Shown here: positions 1 through 8,958 of the stretch, one piece after another
Position numbering within the stretch: position 1 is the stretch's first letter
Layout of the letters: every line of letters starts with the position of its first letter
NCBI GenBank assembly: GCA_026398135.1
Contig: JAPLTN010000101.1
Coordinates: forward strand, 1-46,668
Direction of reading: 5' to 3'
Source of the DNA: Verrucomicrobiota bacterium
Lineage (GTDB): Bacteria; Verrucomicrobiota; Verrucomicrobiia; Opitutales; Opitutaceae
DNA length: 46,668 nt
Program-made: the position numbers and the translations under genes
The notes under the pieces: generated by a model
Database searches by the model: none
Told to the model about the DNA's origin: nothing
Seen by the model: only the letters and a program-made list of their open reading frames with translations

Positions 1-160
1 CGGCCCAGCCGACCCAATAAAGCTGAAGGGCTTCCCACTGGCGCTTGGTCGGTTTGCGACCGGTCCAAAGCACGATCAGCACCGAGGCGATCAGGGCGCA
101 GTAGACCTGCACCATCACTCCGCTCGGCGATTCGGCCAGCCAATGCCGGCAGCCGGCGAA
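1..160 (-). pseudogene. IS4-family transposase fragment (C-terminal part)
   Basis: Read on the minus strand, 160 down to 1 is an open frame containing AESPSGVMVQVYCALIAS, then LWTGRKPTKR and LQLYWVGWA. This resembles the C-terminal region of IS4-type DDE transposases common in Opitutaceae. The similarity stops abruptly near 160: the upstream codons do not look like transposase and no start codon is apparent. The copy is therefore truncated at its 5' end inside the window, and its 3' end runs off the left edge. It abuts the promoter region of the TonB-dependent receptor gene. Family assignment is from memory of the motif, not from a search. Confidence 0.6.
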
Positions 161-256
161 CACATAAGTCCGAAGCAGTTCTCGACACTCGCTGGCAGGT
201 GCGCAATTAACCTCAAGAAAGGGATCACTGTCCTACCTAAATTCATTCTTTTCCTG

Positions 257-2233
257 ATGCACCAAGCCGCCCGCTATCTCCGCCTCCGCATCCATACCAA
301 CCGCTTAATTTTAGTTTTTGCCCCGTTCCTGACTGCCCACTCTGTATTAGCGCAAACCGCCGACAAGCTCGCCAGCCTGGAACTCGAAAAACTCATGGAG
401 TTACCCGTCGAGACCGTCTCAGGCGTCTCCAAATACGAACAATCCATCCGCCAAGCCCCCGCCAGCGTCACCGTCCTGACCGCCGCCGATATCCGCAATT
501 ACGGCTGGCGCACTCTCTCCGACGCCCTTCGCACCGCCCCCGGCTTCCACATCCGCAACGACCGATTCTACGAATACGTTGGCAACCGGGGCTACACCCG
601 CGCCTTCGATTACAACTCCCGCACCCTGGTCCTCATCAACGGCCATCGCATCAACGACCCAATCTACCAACTGGGCGCCATAGGCACTGATTTCCTGCTC
701 GACCCCGATCTGATCGATCGCATCGAGATCATCCGCGGCCCCGGCTCCTCTGTTTACGGCAGCTCGGCGTTCTACGGCGCGATTAACATTATCCCCAAAC
801 AAGGCCGCGACCTCGCCGGTGGCCAAGCCGCCCTCGCACTCGGCTCATCCCCCGACACCAAAGGCCGCGTCTCCTACGGCGACCGTACTCCCTCAGGCGT
901 CGAATACCTCATCTCTGCCACGGTCTCTGACTCCCGCGGCGAGTCCGGCTTCACCCTGCCTGATTCCTGGCGTACCGCCACTGGCCGACCTGACGCCAAA
1001 ACCTCCTCCGAAGACGGCACCCGCCAACAACAACTCTACGCCCACGCCTCCTATCGTGGCTTCGAAACCGAGGCTGCCTACGGACGCCGGGAGAAGGACG
1101 TCCTGCCCAACATTTATAACACCTACCCCGGTGCCCATGCCGCCGATACCCGCGCCTACTGGCTCGCTCGGGCCTCCGGCCATGTCCAACCCGACGCCAC
1201 CCTCGATGCCAAGACCTCCATCGACTATTACGATTACGACGGCCATTTCATGCCCGAGGGCTACGGCTTTCACCGTTTCAACCCCACCGCCAGCTCCGTT
1301 TCGCTCAATCACGAGCTACGCTACCATCAAACCTTTACCGACGGACACAGCCTCCTGCTCGGCACCGAAATCCAGAATAATCTACGGCTAAAAACCACCG
1401 GCAAGGACCTCGACGACCCCTCCCAATCGCTCCTCCCGGTCAACGTTTCCTCCGGCTACGTAAGCCCCTTTGCCCAATTTGATTACCAACTCCTTGCCCC
1501 CCTGCGCATATCGCTTGGCGGCCGCTATGATAGCTACAGCACCGGCGAAGACCGATTCACCCCCCGCACCGGCCTGATCTGGGACGCCACCCGCGCCACC
1601 ACCCTCAAACTCCTCTATGGCGAATCCTTCCGCGTGCCCAATCTCGAAGAGCGCTACCCCACCGAGCCCGGCAGCTCCGCCAACCCCAACCTCCAACCCG
1701 AGATCAACCGTAGCTGGGAACTCGTCGCCGAACACCAACTCAGCCCTACGTGGTCGGCCGACGCCCACCTCTACCACACCCGTTCCCTCGGACTCATTAT
1801 CAACTACGCCAACTCCACCGACTACATCACCACCGGCACCGAACTCGGCCTAAGCAGCCACCTCACCAACGGCATCCTCATTCGCACCTCCGGCACCTGG
1901 CAAAACACCCGCGACGAGAGCACCGGTTCCCATGCCGCCGACAGCCCCCACTTGCTCGGCAAACTCAACTTCTCCGCCCCCGTTTATTCCGACTGGCTGC
2001 GCGCCTCCACTGAGCTCCAATACGTAAGCGAGCGCGACGATTTCGCCGGCTCCGAGCTCGGCGAATACCTCACCGCCAACATCACCTTCCGCGCCGCCCC
2101 CCTCTGGCGCTCCTGGAGCGCCTCCATCTCCCTCTACAACATCGCCAACGCCCAGTGGTCCGAAGCCACCAACTTCAGCCGCATCTCCACCCCTCCACGC
2201 TCCGCCGTGCTGCGCATCACCCGCGACTTTTAA
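257..2233 (+). CDS. TonB-dependent outer-membrane receptor
   Basis: Predicted 658-aa outer-membrane beta-barrel receptor driven by the TonB-ExbB-ExbD system. The ATG at 257 is preferred over 143 because it places a signal peptide at the N-terminus (basic MHQAARYLRLR, hydrophobic stretch, cleavage near HSVLA-QT). A plug domain follows, with the stretches RQAPASVTVLTAADIRNYG, LVLINGHRIND and RIEIIRGPGSSVYGSSAFYGAINII. The barrel ends in a C-terminal Phe (RITRDF), as expected for BAM-recognised proteins. Only one base separates its stop from the YfiR-like gene, and two kinases follow, so it probably feeds a signalling operon. The ligand cannot be told from the sequence. No carboxypeptidase-like N-terminal domain of the SusC type is present. 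Confidence 0.9.
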   Translation: MHQAARYLRLRIHTNRLILVFAPFLTAHSVLAQTADKLASLELEKLMELPVETVSGVSKYEQSIRQAPASVTVLTAADIRNYGWRTLSDALRTAPGFHIRNDRFYEYVGNRGYTRAFDYNSRTLVLINGHRINDPIYQLGAIGTDFLLDPDLIDRIEIIRGPGSSVYGSSAFYGAINIIPKQGRDLAGGQAALALGSSPDTKGRVSYGDRTPSGVEYLISATVSDSRGESGFTLPDSWRTATGRPDAKTSSEDGTRQQQLYAHASYRGFETEAAYGRREKDVLPNIYNTYPGAHAADTRAYWLARASGHVQPDATLDAKTSIDYYDYDGHFMPEGYGFHRFNPTASSVSLNHELRYHQTFTDGHSLLLGTEIQNNLRLKTTGKDLDDPSQSLLPVNVSSGYVSPFAQFDYQLLAPLRISLGGRYDSYSTGEDRFTPRTGLIWDATRATTLKLLYGESFRVPNLEERYPTEPGSSANPNLQPEINRSWELVAEHQLSPTWSADAHLYHTRSLGLIINYANSTDYITTGTELGLSSHLTNGILIRTSGTWQNTRDESTGSHAADSPHLLGKLNFSAPVYSDWLRASTELQYVSERDDFAGSELGEYLTANITFRAAPLWRSWSASISLYNIANAQWSEATNFSRISTPPRSAVLRITRDF

Positions 2234-2234
2234 G

Positions 2235-2858
2235 ATGCAACGCCTGCGCTCCACGTTCCTCCGCAGTGCGCTTCAGACGTGCCTTGCCCTCGGTCTTGCC
2301 GTGGTCACCCAAATCGAGGCTGCGGCGCAACGCGCCCCCGCCCCCGCCACGCTCGACGCACCCAGCGTCACCGCCGCCTATATCCTCAATTTCATTCGCT
2401 TTACCGAGTGGCCCGCCGCCACCGGGGACAAACCCAGCCTCACCGTCCCCGCCACCCCGGACGCCCCTTACCTCATCGGCGTCGCCGGCCACCGCGAGCT
2501 CCTTGACGCCCTTATTCAGATCACCGAGGGCCAGCGCGTGCGCGGCCACCCCCTCCACGTCATCAACGTCAAGTCCACCGACGAGCTCCCCGCCTGTCAC
2601 GTCGCCTACCTTGCCCCCCCCGGCGGTCCCTATAACGACGCCACCCTGCGCATTCCTGCCGCCCTCCAAGCCTTGCAAGGCCTCCCGGTGCTCACCTTTT
2701 CCACCGCCCCCGGCTTCACCCGCAGCGGAGGCGTCGTCCAACTATTCCAGGACGGCCAGCACCTGCGCTTCGACATCGCCGCCGACGCCGCACGCTCCCT
2801 CGGCCTCACCATCCACTCCCGTCTGCTCGCCCTCGCCCGGCCTGCTCCCGCCCCATGA
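2235..2858 (+). CDS. YfiR/DUF4154-family periplasmic protein
   Basis: 207 aa with an N-terminal signal-like segment (hydrophobic LALGLAVVTQIEA, residues about 17-30). The family hallmark AAYILNFIRFTEWP follows, and the C-terminal part includes GLPVLTFSTAPGFTRSGG and a final helix with LGLTIHSRLLALAR. DUF4154/YfiR proteins are periplasmic and, where studied in Pseudomonas, hold back a membrane signalling partner. Here the next gene encodes a sensor kinase with a periplasmic domain, so this protein likely modulates it. Its stop overlaps the kinase start (ATGA) and it lies 1 bp after the receptor gene, indicating translational coupling. Family call is firm; the regulatory role is inferred. Confidence 0.85.
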   Translation: MQRLRSTFLRSALQTCLALGLAVVTQIEAAAQRAPAPATLDAPSVTAAYILNFIRFTEWPAATGDKPSLTVPATPDAPYLIGVAGHRELLDALIQITEGQRVRGHPLHVINVKSTDELPACHVAYLAPPGGPYNDATLRIPAALQALQGLPVLTFSTAPGFTRSGGVVQLFQDGQHLRFDIAADAARSLGLTIHSRLLALARPAPAP

Positions 2859-4435
2859 GCCAGCGCCAATTCACCATCAAGCGGCAGGTCCTCACCTTCG
2901 TCATCCTGCTGGGCCTTGGCATCACCCTTCCCATCGGCGGCGGCCTCTTTTTTCACCACTACCGTCAGGTGCAGATGCGCCTCGAGGCCACCCTCCTTGC
3001 CACCGCCCGCATCACCGCCACCACCAGCTCCGCCGCCCTCGCCTTTAACGATAGCGCCGCCGCCACCGAGATCCTCGCCTCCCTCCGCTACGACCCCCTG
3101 ATCTCCTCCGCCATCCTTTACGACCAGCAGAACCGCCCTTTCGCCACCTACAACAACAAGCCCGACGGCCGCCCGGAAATCGCCCCTTCCGAGATTTCCG
3201 TCGATGTCGTCCACGCTGGCGAGACCTATGGCCGCCTCGTCCTGCGCGGGGCCATCGACAGCGAACTACGCCGCACCGCCATCACTTGGATCCTCGCTTA
3301 CGGCATCGGCCTGCTCGTCGCCTTTTTCGCCACGGTCTTTATCGCCCGCCGCTTCCAAAAACAGATCGCCAACCCCCTGCAGCGCCTCGCCAACACCGCG
3401 TTGCGCATCACTCACGAACGCGACTACAACGCCCGCGCCGAACTCGAAGGCAGCGCCGAGATCACCGACCTCGCCATCGCTTTTAACGCCATGATCACCG
3501 AGATCGCCCGCCGCGACGACAAACTCGCCCACAAGGTCGAAGCCCTCAACAAAGAGGTGCTCGAACGCGAAGCCGCCGAAAGCGCCCTGCGCGATAATCA
3601 GCACGTCATGCTCAAGCTCTCCCGCGAAGCCGGCATGGCCGAGGTCGCCGTCGGCGTCCTCCACAACATCGGCAATGTGCTCACCAGCATAAATGTCTCC
3701 AGCGACTTGCTTGGCACCCGCCTCGCCAACTGCCGCCGCCGTCCCGTCGCCAACCTGCGCACCCTCCTCGACCAGCCCACTGCCCGCACCGCAGCCATCT
3801 TCTCGGCCCATGAAAACGGGCACGAACTGCGCAAATTCATCTCCACTCTCTCCGGCTCCATCTCCACCGAAATCGACGAAGGCATCCGCCTGCTCGACAT
3901 CACCCAGACGGGCATCGCCCACCTGAAACGCATCGTCTCCAGCCAGCAATCCCTTGCCCGCACCTCCCGCATCAGCGAGCCTGTGATGCTTTGCGAAGCC
4001 CTCCACGAGGCCATCACCTTCGCTCGCACCGTCTCGCGCAACTTCACCCCCATTGATGAGTTTCCCGCCGACAGCACCCTTGTCCTTGCCGATCGCAGCA
4101 TGGTGGTTCAAATCCTTCTAAACCTTCTTATCAACGCCCACGAATCCATCCTCACCCACGCCCCCGCCAAGCCGCGCATCAGCGTGCAGATCGCACCGCC
4201 AAACCAGGGCTACATTCCCCTCTCCATCACCGACAACGGTCTGGGCATCGCCCCCGAGAAACTCGTGTCCATTTTTACCTACGGCTACACCACCAAGCTC
4301 AAGGGCCACGGCTTCGGACTGCACAACTCCGCCAACGCCGCCCGCACTCTCGGCGGCGAGTTACAGGTCTCCAGCCCCGGACTTGGACTAGGCGCCACCT
4401 TTACCCTCTCCCTGCCCATCTACAACTCCGTGTAG
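2855..4435 (+). CDS. Membrane sensor histidine kinase (CHASE8-like, HAMP)
   Basis: 526 aa. Transmembrane segments lie near residues 11-33 and 142-165 and enclose a periplasmic domain of about 110 aa that resembles CHASE8 (TTSSAALAFNDSAAATEILASL). A HAMP linker and coiled coil follow (about 165-255). The phospho-acceptor is probably His270 in GVLHNIGNVLTSIN, an H-box variant with HNIGN instead of HELR. The ATPase domain has an N-box (ILLNLLINAHES), DNGLGI and GHGFGLHNSANAA. The gene overlaps the yfiR-like gene by 4 bp and precedes a receiver-kinase hybrid by 2 bp, so the likely signal path is receptor/YfiR to this kinase to the hybrid. Confidence 0.88.
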   Translation: MSQRQFTIKRQVLTFVILLGLGITLPIGGGLFFHHYRQVQMRLEATLLATARITATTSSAALAFNDSAAATEILASLRYDPLISSAILYDQQNRPFATYNNKPDGRPEIAPSEISVDVVHAGETYGRLVLRGAIDSELRRTAITWILAYGIGLLVAFFATVFIARRFQKQIANPLQRLANTALRITHERDYNARAELEGSAEITDLAIAFNAMITEIARRDDKLAHKVEALNKEVLEREAAESALRDNQHVMLKLSREAGMAEVAVGVLHNIGNVLTSINVSSDLLGTRLANCRRRPVANLRTLLDQPTARTAAIFSAHENGHELRKFISTLSGSISTEIDEGIRLLDITQTGIAHLKRIVSSQQSLARTSRISEPVMLCEALHEAITFARTVSRNFTPIDEFPADSTLVLADRSMVVQILLNLLINAHESILTHAPAKPRISVQIAPPNQGYIPLSITDNGLGIAPEKLVSIFTYGYTTKLKGHGFGLHNSANAARTLGGELQVSSPGLGLGATFTLSLPIYNSV

Positions 4436-4437
4436 TC

Positions 4438-5754
4438 ATGCCGACCTCCTCCACCTACCGCATACTCATCGCCGACGACACCCCGGCCCTGCACGAGAGC
4501 TACCGCAACATCTTCGCCCCGCCCGGCGATTGCCCCGCTTCGTTCCCCGGCGCCGAGGAATTCCTTGGCGCCACCGCCACCGACTTGCCCGCGTCCGTCA
4601 GCCCCGTCTTCGAACTCACCTTCGTTTTCCAGGGCGAGGAAGCCCTTTCCGCTATCGCCACCGCCCAGGCCGCCGGCACCCCTTTCGCGCTCGCCATCCT
4701 CGACATCCGCATGCCCCCCGGTATCGACGGCGTTCAGACCGCCCTGCGCCTGCGCGCCGAATACCCCGACTTGCAGATACTCCTCTGCACCGCCTACGCC
4801 GACTACACCTGGGCCGACCTCGCCGCCGCCTTCCCCGATAGCGACAGCGTTTTGCTGCTCAAAAAACCCTTCGACGCCATCGAGGTCCTGCAGATCGCCC
4901 ACGCCCTCTGCCGCAAATGGGAGCTCGCCTTGGAAAACCAAGCCCTCATCCGCGACCTTGAGTCTCGCGTAGCCGCCCGCACCGCCCAGCTCGCCCGCAC
5001 CACCGAAGAACTTGCCGTCGCCCTGCGCGCCGCCCAGGCCGCCGACCGCGCCAAACACGCCTTCCTGCGCAGTGTCAGCCACGAGCTAAACACCCCCCTC
5101 AACGGCATCCAGGGCGCCGCCAGCATCCTTGCAGGCTCTTCCCATCCCGAGACCAAACAGTTGGGCCAGGTCATCCATGATTCGGGCGCCCGTCTCAACC
5201 GGCTCTTCACCCGCATCCTGCTCTACCTCCAGCTTGAAGCTGACACGCCACTCAAGCTATCCCGCCTTCAACCCGTCCCGGTCCTCCTGAGCTGCTTCGA
5301 ATCCCACATCCCTGACGCCGAGGCTAAAAGACTTAACTTACTCATCACGCTGGAAGCGCCCATGGAACTCTTCATGGTCGCACGTGCCGATTTGATCGCG
5401 GCCCTGCTCGATAACCTGCTCGAAAACGCCATCAAATTCACTCCCGAGGGCACCGTCCGTGTGACCCTCGCCCACGACCCCGCAGCGGAACGGTTCGTTA
5501 TCAAGGTGGAGGATACCGGGATGGGCCTGGCCAGCGACGAGATCGACGAGTTCACCGCGTTGTTTAAGCTCGGCGACGACAGCCTGACCCGACGTCAGGA
5601 CGGCATCGGCATCGGCCTGGCCTTGGTCGCGCGCATCAATCGCCACTTCGGCGGCACCCTCACCGTGTGCCCCGGCCCTGACTCGGGCACCGTCTTCACC
5701 ATCTCGCTGCCCTGCGCCAGCCTCTCCCAAGCCGCTCAGCAAACGAAACCATGA
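4438..5754 (+). CDS. Receiver-histidine kinase hybrid
   Basis: 438-aa cytoplasmic protein. An N-terminal receiver domain has the acidic pair in ILIADD, a probable phospho-acceptor Asp89 in AILDIRMPPG and the conserved Lys in LLLKKPFDA. There is an unusually long loop (about 30 aa) between the first helix and second strand. A coiled coil (about 165-205) leads to a HisKA domain with His215 in SVSHELNTPLNG and an ATPase domain (LLDNLLENAIKF, DTGMGL, GIGIGLALVARI). No DNA-binding output domain is present. Last gene of the receptor-YfiR-kinase operon. Output is probably phosphotransfer to an unlinked regulator, or phosphorylation controlled by its own receiver. Confidence 0.88.
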   Translation: MPTSSTYRILIADDTPALHESYRNIFAPPGDCPASFPGAEEFLGATATDLPASVSPVFELTFVFQGEEALSAIATAQAAGTPFALAILDIRMPPGIDGVQTALRLRAEYPDLQILLCTAYADYTWADLAAAFPDSDSVLLLKKPFDAIEVLQIAHALCRKWELALENQALIRDLESRVAARTAQLARTTEELAVALRAAQAADRAKHAFLRSVSHELNTPLNGIQGAASILAGSSHPETKQLGQVIHDSGARLNRLFTRILLYLQLEADTPLKLSRLQPVPVLLSCFESHIPDAEAKRLNLLITLEAPMELFMVARADLIAALLDNLLENAIKFTPEGTVRVTLAHDPAAERFVIKVEDTGMGLASDEIDEFTALFKLGDDSLTRRQDGIGIGLALVARINRHFGGTLTVCPGPDSGTVFTISLPCASLSQAAQQTKP

Positions 5755-5909
5755 AGGGCGATGAGCATTGCGGCGGTTTGGCGGTCGATTTCCGGGGCAC
5801 ACCAACCTTTGACTCCACCCGAATCTTGAGCTCACGGTATCGGTTTTATCCCTAGGGCACTCTTATTGAACGAATTACGTTTTAGATCAGCTAACGCACA
5901 GCCTCAACA

Positions 5910-6434
5910 GTGATGACCACGGAGGAATTAAACGATCAGCTCGCGCATGCGTGCCAAAGTTGCCAGGCGGCATGCTGCAAGAAGGGCCAGCTCTTTTTGC
6001 CGCGAGTTGAATACGAGCGCATGCACGCGCACGCGCAAATGCTCGGATCGGCCGCGGCTGCGGAATTTGAAAAACGCGTGAGCGACCACGGCTCTTTTCT
6101 ACTCTACGATCAAAAGGATCGCTGCCAATTCCTCGACGAGCGGAATCTCTGCGAACTGCATCCCTTGGGACTGAAGCCGAGCGAGTGTTTCTGGTGGCCC
6201 TACCACGTCTTTACGGCGGGAGCGCAGGAGTCGCTGGAGATCCGCCTGTACACTTCGTGTTGCGACGGTTATCGCGTACACGGTCCGCATTCGCCTTACC
6301 CGGCGCACATCGAAAAAGGAGTCAATGCCATGGGTTTCGATGTGGTGCGCGCATTCCGTCGGCAGTATCGCGGCAGCAGCTGCGACACGCAGTTCATCCA
6401 ATCGGTGGCGGCCATGCCAACCGTGTCCCAGTAG
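5910..6434 (+). CDS. YkgJ-like cysteine-cluster protein
   Basis: 174 aa. The cysteine pattern CQSCQAACCKKGQLFL near the N-terminus, CQFLDERNLCELHPLGLKPSEC in the middle and CC further on matches the YkgJ/CxxCxxCC family of putative Fe-S or zinc-binding proteins. Biochemical function is unknown. The start may be the GTG at 5910 or the ATG three bases later. The gene stands alone between the sensor operon and a perfect hairpin terminator shared with the convergent rnc operon. Confidence 0.75.
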   Translation: MMTTEELNDQLAHACQSCQAACCKKGQLFLPRVEYERMHAHAQMLGSAAAAEFEKRVSDHGSFLLYDQKDRCQFLDERNLCELHPLGLKPSECFWWPYHVFTAGAQESLEIRLYTSCCDGYRVHGPHSPYPAHIEKGVNAMGFDVVRAFRRQYRGSSCDTQFIQSVAAMPTVSQ

Positions 6435-6440
6435 AGTTTG

Positions 6441-6488
6441 GCAGGGCTGCTGCTGGAAGGCAGCAGCCCTGCGCAGCGGGAGTTTTTT
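6441..6488 (+). terminator. Intrinsic terminator, perfect 13-bp stem
   Basis: GCAGGGCTGCTGC (6441-6453), loop TGGAAG, GCAGCAGCCCTGC (6460-6472), followed after about 10 bases by TTTTTT at 6483-6488. It lies between two convergent genes, so it may serve the plus-strand cysteine-cluster gene and, less classically, rnc. Confidence 0.75.
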
Positions 6489-6551
6489 AAAGGAAAAGGA
6501 TTTTTCTGGAACGCTCACCCGCCCCCCCGCGCGGGCCGTTACTGCCGCAGG

Positions 6552-7247
6552 TTATCGGGGCAGGGTTTCCAGCGCAACGCGCGCGGCGGCTTCTTCGGCG
6601 AGTTTCTTGGCGCTGCCCCGGCCTTCCCCGAGCAGGCGGTCGGCGAGGTAAACGCGCGAGGTGTATTCCTTGGCGTGGTCGGCGCCGCCGGATTGCACGG
6701 TTTCGTAGCGCAGGCAGGCGGTTCCGTATTGGGGTTGCACGTGTTCCTGGAGGCGGCCTTTGGGGTTGTCGGCGCCGAGGCGGGCGGCGAGGCGGGCATC
6801 GAAGGAACCGTATAGGGCGAGCACGCGGGCGCGGGTGGTTTCCATGCCGGAGTCGAGCAGGAGCGCGCCGAGCACGGCCTCGAAGGCGTCTTCCAGATTG
6901 GAGGAACGGTCGCGACCTTCGGGGGTGTTTTCGCTGCCGCCGAGGCGCAGGGCCTGGTCGAGGCCGAGTTCGCGGGCGAGGGCGGCGAGGCAGCGGCCGT
7001 TGGCCAGGATGGCGCGGCGGCGGGAAAGCTCGCCCTCGGCGTCGGCGGGGAAGCGGGTGAACAGCTCGGTGGTCAGGATGAGTTGCAGGACGGCGTCGCC
7101 GAGGAATTCGAGGCGCTGGTTGTGCGGGCCGGCGCCGGGGTTTTCGTTGAGAAAACTCGGGTGGGTGAGCGCTTCGATCAGGAGCTCGGGGCGGGTGAAC
7201 TCGTGGCCGAGGCGGGATTGAACGGCGGCGAGGGCGGCGGGGTTCAT
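6552..7247 (-). CDS. rnc: Ribonuclease III
   Basis: 231-aa double-strand-specific RNase. The catalytic domain carries the signature QRLEFLGDAVLQL near residues 43-55 and the second acidic motif EDAFEAVLGALLLDSG. The C-terminal dsRNA-binding domain begins at NPKGRLQEHVQ and ends with GSAKKLAEEAAARVALE. The start at 7247 (MNPAALAAVQSRLGHEF) fits family length and overlaps the upstream permease stop by 4 bp. A longer open frame on the same strand extends to 7949, but that extension is only the permease gene in another frame. Last gene of the hemL-to-rnc run. Confidence 0.95.
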   Translation of the reverse strand: MNPAALAAVQSRLGHEFTRPELLIEALTHPSFLNENPGAGPHNQRLEFLGDAVLQLILTTELFTRFPADAEGELSRRRAILANGRCLAALARELGLDQALRLGGSENTPEGRDRSSNLEDAFEAVLGALLLDSGMETTRARVLALYGSFDARLAARLGADNPKGRLQEHVQPQYGTACLRYETVQSGGADHAKEYTSRVYLADRLLGEGRGSAKKLAEEAAARVALETLPR

Positions 7248-8044
7248 GAGGAGGCGCTGGCGTAACGGCGCAGCCCGGCGTGGAAAACGGTCAGGGCAAC
7301 CGCGACCCAGAACACGGTGGCGGCGAGCAACCAGGCGGCGTAAACCGGCTCGAAGCCGTGGATGAGCACGCGGGCCGGGACGTTGCTCACGATCACGACC
7401 GGCAGGGCGTACACAAAGATGACGGCGGTGATGCCGCGCAGCGATTCGCGGGGCAGGCGGGAGAACTCGGTGAGGCTGAAGTAGCCGATCTCGATGCCCT
7501 TGGCGCTTTGCAGCCAGAAGACGAGGGAGATGATGGTGAGCAGGGTGGCGAAGTGCAGGGCGAGTCCGCAGGCAATGAAGAGCACGTAGGCGGCGATCTG
7601 GCCCGGGCCGGGGTGCAGTTGCAGTTGATGAGCGGCGTAGAGCACCACGGCGAGGGCGACGGGCACGTTGACCAGGCCGTCGAGGTCGAACTTGCGGGTG
7701 GAAATCATGAACAGCGGCGCGCCGGGCTGGGCGAGGAAGAAGTCGAAGTGGCCGCTGCGCACATTGCGGCCGAGCTCGAAAAGGTTGCTCCAGAAAAACG
7801 CCATGAGCAGGCGCTGCACCAGCAGGGTGCTGCCGACGAGGAGGAGCATCTCGTATTTCGACCAGCCGGCGATGCTGTCGGTGTGTTCGTAGATGATGCC
7901 GACGAGGAGCACGTTGACGCTCATCCAGAAAAACTCGACCAGGGCCCACATGAGAAAATCGCCGCGAAACATCATTGCCCGCACCAGCGAATAGCGGATG
8001 CTGGCGAGCCAGATGCGGGCGTAGCGGGCGAAGGTGGCGGGCAT
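7244..8044 (-). CDS. ABC-2 type permease (DUF990/PF06182-like), second copy
   Basis: 266-aa polytopic membrane protein with about six transmembrane segments, including FLMWALVEFFWMSVNVLLVGIIY and LLTIISLVFWLQ. The motif GHFDFFLAQPGAPLFMISTRKFDLDGL is typical of the ABC-2 permease family that works as paired half-permeases. The start at 8044 (MPATFARYARIWLASI) is chosen from family length; the frame is open further upstream to 8191. It partners the gene at 8082-8897. The family normally needs a linked ATP-binding subunit, and none lies in this cluster. Confidence 0.85.
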   Translation of the reverse strand: MPATFARYARIWLASIRYSLVRAMMFRGDFLMWALVEFFWMSVNVLLVGIIYEHTDSIAGWSKYEMLLLVGSTLLVQRLLMAFFWSNLFELGRNVRSGHFDFFLAQPGAPLFMISTRKFDLDGLVNVPVALAVVLYAAHQLQLHPGPGQIAAYVLFIACGLALHFATLLTIISLVFWLQSAKGIEIGYFSLTEFSRLPRESLRGITAVIFVYALPVVIVSNVPARVLIHGFEPVYAAWLLAATVFWVAVALTVFHAGLRRYASASS

Positions 8045-8081
8045 GGCTTGGAACAGGGAGTTTGGAGCTGGGAGCGGGGGC

Positions 8082-8897
8082 TTAGCCGCCGACGGCGGTG
8101 TGGCGGCGGAGGCCGCGTTTCCAGAGGGCTTGGGCGAGGAAAAGGAGGGCGATGGCCCAACCTGTCTGGATGACGAGGCCTTGCAGGGCAAACCCGAGGT
8201 CGGTGATGCGGCCGGTGAGGAGCGCGGCGGGAAAATACATCTGGTAGTAGTAAGGCAGCCAGCGGGAGAGTTCGTAGAGCCAGCCGGGCATCAGATCCAA
8301 GGGGAAGATTTGCCCGCCGAGCACGGATTCGACCGCGAGGGAGAGGATGATGAAGGACTGGATTTCCAAAAACCAAAAGGTCAGCAGGCCGAAGCAGTAA
8401 GCGATGATGAACTGGATGAAGGCGGCGAGCAGCAGAGCGGGAATGGCGACGAGGTAGAGCGGCAGGTGTTCGGTACCGGGGAAGACCAGATACTTTCCGA
8501 GCAAGGGCAGGGCGGCGAGCACGGGCAGGAGCGCGAGCGAGCCGGCCACGAGCCGGGCGGAAAAAAAGAGGCTGAGGCGGTAGCCGAGGTAGTTGATCGG
8601 CTTGGTCAGGAATTGGTTGATCAGGCCGTTGCGAATCTCCTCGGAGATTTCGTAGTCGTCGTTTGCCGCGCTGAGGAAAAACTGCAGCACGAGCAGCAGG
8701 GTGAAGTAGGTGAGCGTGGCCCCAAGCGCGAAGCCGCCGATCTCGGCCTTGCCCGCGTAGGCCGCGCCCCAGAGGGTGAACACGTAAACGAGGTGGAGCA
8801 GCGAGAAGGCGGCGCGAATGGCGAAGTTCCAGCGGTAAACCAGATTGGTCTGGAGACCGGTAAGGAAAACCTGGCGGTATTTGGCAATGGCGGACAC
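8082..8897 (-). CDS. ABC-2 type permease (DUF990/PF06182-like), first copy
   Basis: 271-aa membrane protein starting MSAIAKYRQVFLTGLQTNL. It has about six hydrophobic helices and the family motif EEIRNGLINQFLTKPINYLGYRL, equivalent to the substrate-facing loop of its partner. The last helix is followed by a basic tail (WKRGLRRHTAV). Co-transcribed with the second permease 37 bp downstream, and 61 bp after the parA-like gene. The transported substrate is unknown. Confidence 0.85.
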   Translation of the reverse strand: MSAIAKYRQVFLTGLQTNLVYRWNFAIRAAFSLLHLVYVFTLWGAAYAGKAEIGGFALGATLTYFTLLLVLQFFLSAANDDYEISEEIRNGLINQFLTKPINYLGYRLSLFFSARLVAGSLALLPVLAALPLLGKYLVFPGTEHLPLYLVAIPALLLAAFIQFIIAYCFGLLTFWFLEIQSFIILSLAVESVLGGQIFPLDLMPGWLYELSRWLPYYYQMYFPAALLTGRITDLGFALQGLVIQTGWAIALLFLAQALWKRGLRRHTAVGG

Positions 8898-8958
8898 GGA
8901 GGAGCGGGGAGCCGGGAGCGAGGAGCGGGGAGGACCGAAGCAGAGAGCCGAAGTGGCC
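8898..8958. repeat. G-rich low-complexity spacer (ggagcgggg family)
   Basis: The spacer between parA and the first permease reads as repeats of a (g)gagcgggga/ggagccggga unit. The same kind of string occurs at 8053-8075, 13609-13637 and, in reverse complement, 38746-38765. It is a short simple-sequence family found mainly between genes. Confidence 0.6.

Noticed and set aside
6552-7949. 465-codon version of RNase III
   Set aside because: The N-terminal 230 residues are the upstream permease read in another frame; true start is at 7247.
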